Shown: one piece after another, positions 12,902 to 13,589 of the stretch
Layout of the letters: each line of letters starts with the position of its first letter
Position numbering within the stretch: position 1 is the first letter of the stretch
NCBI GenBank assembly: GCA_022616575.1
Contig: JAKEEN010000299.1
Location: 1-13,589, forward strand
DNA: 13,589 nucleotides
From: Flammeovirgaceae bacterium
GTDB lineage: Bacteria; Bacteroidota; Bacteroidia; Cytophagales; Cyclobacteriaceae
Direction: 5' to 3'
The notes under the pieces: model-generated
What the model saw: the letters and a program-made list of their open reading frames with translations, nothing else
What the model was told of the DNA's origin: nothing
Databases searched by the model: none
Translations under genes and position numbers: made by a program

Positions 12902-13589
12902 TTGAAACACCCCCAACCTATAGCGTCTCCTGTTATTATTGAAGGCATCGACTTTAACAAGCTCGGGCTTATCATCCGTAATAACTGGTTTTGGATTGTC
13001 TTGATTTTTACGGTCTCCAACCTGGCTACCTATCTGGTGATTCGATATACCAAAGAACTTTACGAATCCTCATCAGAAATAAAGCTTGATCTGAAAGAAG
13101 ATGCAGTTGATTTTGGGATTAAGACATTTTCCGAAAATAACAACCTGAATATCATTTCAGGTGAAATCGAACTACTAAAATCTAAACTCTTTTTGAGTAA
13201 GGTTCTGGATTCAATTCCGCTTGATGTGAGTTATTACAGCAAGGGTGAAATTTTAAATTTCGAACTGTACGGACAATCCCCTATAGTAGTGCAGTATCAG
13301 TTCGAACACTCCGGATATTTTAATACACCCATCTTCTTCGACCCCCAAAATGAAAACGGTTTTGAAATTCAAATTGGTGAAAGCGGAAAACGTATTTCCG
13401 GAACATTTGACAAACCGCTTCAACTCGAGGGTGGAACAATTTTAATTACACGCGATATCAAGAGTTCATTTGAAGATGACATCCGGTATTTTTTTGTCAT
13501 TAACAGCCGCGACATTCTCTTAGATTACTTAACAAGAAACCTCACGGTTGAGCCGCAGAATTTCAATGCCAATACCATACGGATTACAT
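12902..13589 (+). CDS. Wzc/GumC-like chain-length determinant (polysaccharide co-polymerase), 5' part
   Basis: An open frame of 229 codons runs off the right edge. An in-frame stop at 12893-12895 (the wza-like stop) and absence of any in-frame ATG force a non-ATG start, best TTG at 12902. The short cytoplasmic N-terminus contains IDFNKLGLIIRNNWFW, then transmembrane helix 1 (about 29-49), then YTKELYESSSEIKLDLK and SGEIELLKSKLFLSKVLD, the usual Wzz-domain opening, and a long periplasmic region. This identifies an inner-membrane polysaccharide co-polymerase that sets chain length and contacts the Wza-like channel. Whether a C-terminal BY-kinase domain is present (true Wzc) cannot be seen. Confidence 0.85.
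   Translation, partial: MKHPQPIASPVIIEGIDFNKLGLIIRNNWFWIVLIFTVSNLATYLVIRYTKELYESSSEIKLDLKEDAVDFGIKTFSENNNLNIISGEIELLKSKLFLSKVLDSIPLDVSYYSKGEILNFELYGQSPIVVQYQFEHSGYFNTPIFFDPQNENGFEIQIGESGKRISGTFDKPLQLEGGTILITRDIKSSFEDDIRYFFVINSRDILLDYLTRNLTVEPQNFNANTIRIT

Noticed and set aside
1..13589. Mobile elements, CRISPR arrays, toxin-antitoxin or restriction genes
   Set aside because: No transposase, integrase, terminal inverted repeats, regularly spaced long repeats or defence-type domains were seen; the only regularly spaced repeats are the short LytTR-type sites.

Overview
The window looks like chromosomal DNA of a member of the Bacteroidota, most likely a Cytophagales-type bacterium. Four things point there: the protein families (membrane-anchored LytTR regulators, sigma factors with small membrane partners, a Wza-like lipoprotein followed by a GumC/Wzc-like gene), near-absence of Shine-Dalgarno sequences, TAnnTTTG-type -7 promoter elements, and a moderate, A/T-leaning base composition. 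No mobile element, CRISPR array or phage gene is visible.

Left part (1-3850). A divergent SPFH/band-7 gene runs off the left edge. It is separated by a palindrome-containing spacer from an ECF-type sigma factor, which is translationally coupled to a four-helix membrane protein (candidate anti-sigma factor). These are followed by an exported TraB/GumN-family protein, a four-helix membrane LytTR transcription regulator and a small secreted beta-rich protein. Phased direct repeats with consensus AWTCRCCCCA lie upstream of both the LytTR gene (two copies, 21-bp period) and the small secreted protein gene (three copies, 20-bp period). This is the layout expected of LytTR binding sites and suggests one small regulon: autoregulation plus a secreted target. 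A rho-independent terminator closes it.

Middle part (3855-8082, minus strand). A tight four-gene operon reads RMD1/DUF155 membrane protein, then a C39/papain-like cysteine peptidase, then a RimK-type ATP-grasp ligase with an RLAN N-terminal domain, then a GCS2-type carboxylate-amine ligase. Its junctions are a 1-bp overlap, a 6-bp gap and a 4-bp overlap. Two different peptide-bond-forming ligases plus a peptidase suggest synthesis and trimming or transfer of a small peptide or peptide tag; the product is unknown. This is the best candidate here for an uncharacterised system.

Right part (8083-13589). A secreted S1/P1 zinc nuclease is divergent from the operon, and its stop codon overlaps the 3' end of a convergent tRNA-Arg(CCT). 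Next is hflX (ribosome-associated GTPase) on the minus strand. Divergent from hflX, a polysaccharide cluster begins: a GT4 glycosyltransferase, rmlC (dTDP-4-dehydrorhamnose 3,5-epimerase), a Wza-like outer-membrane export lipoprotein, and the start of a Wzc/GumC-like chain-length/co-polymerase gene cut by the window end. This cluster probably makes and exports an exopolysaccharide or capsule.
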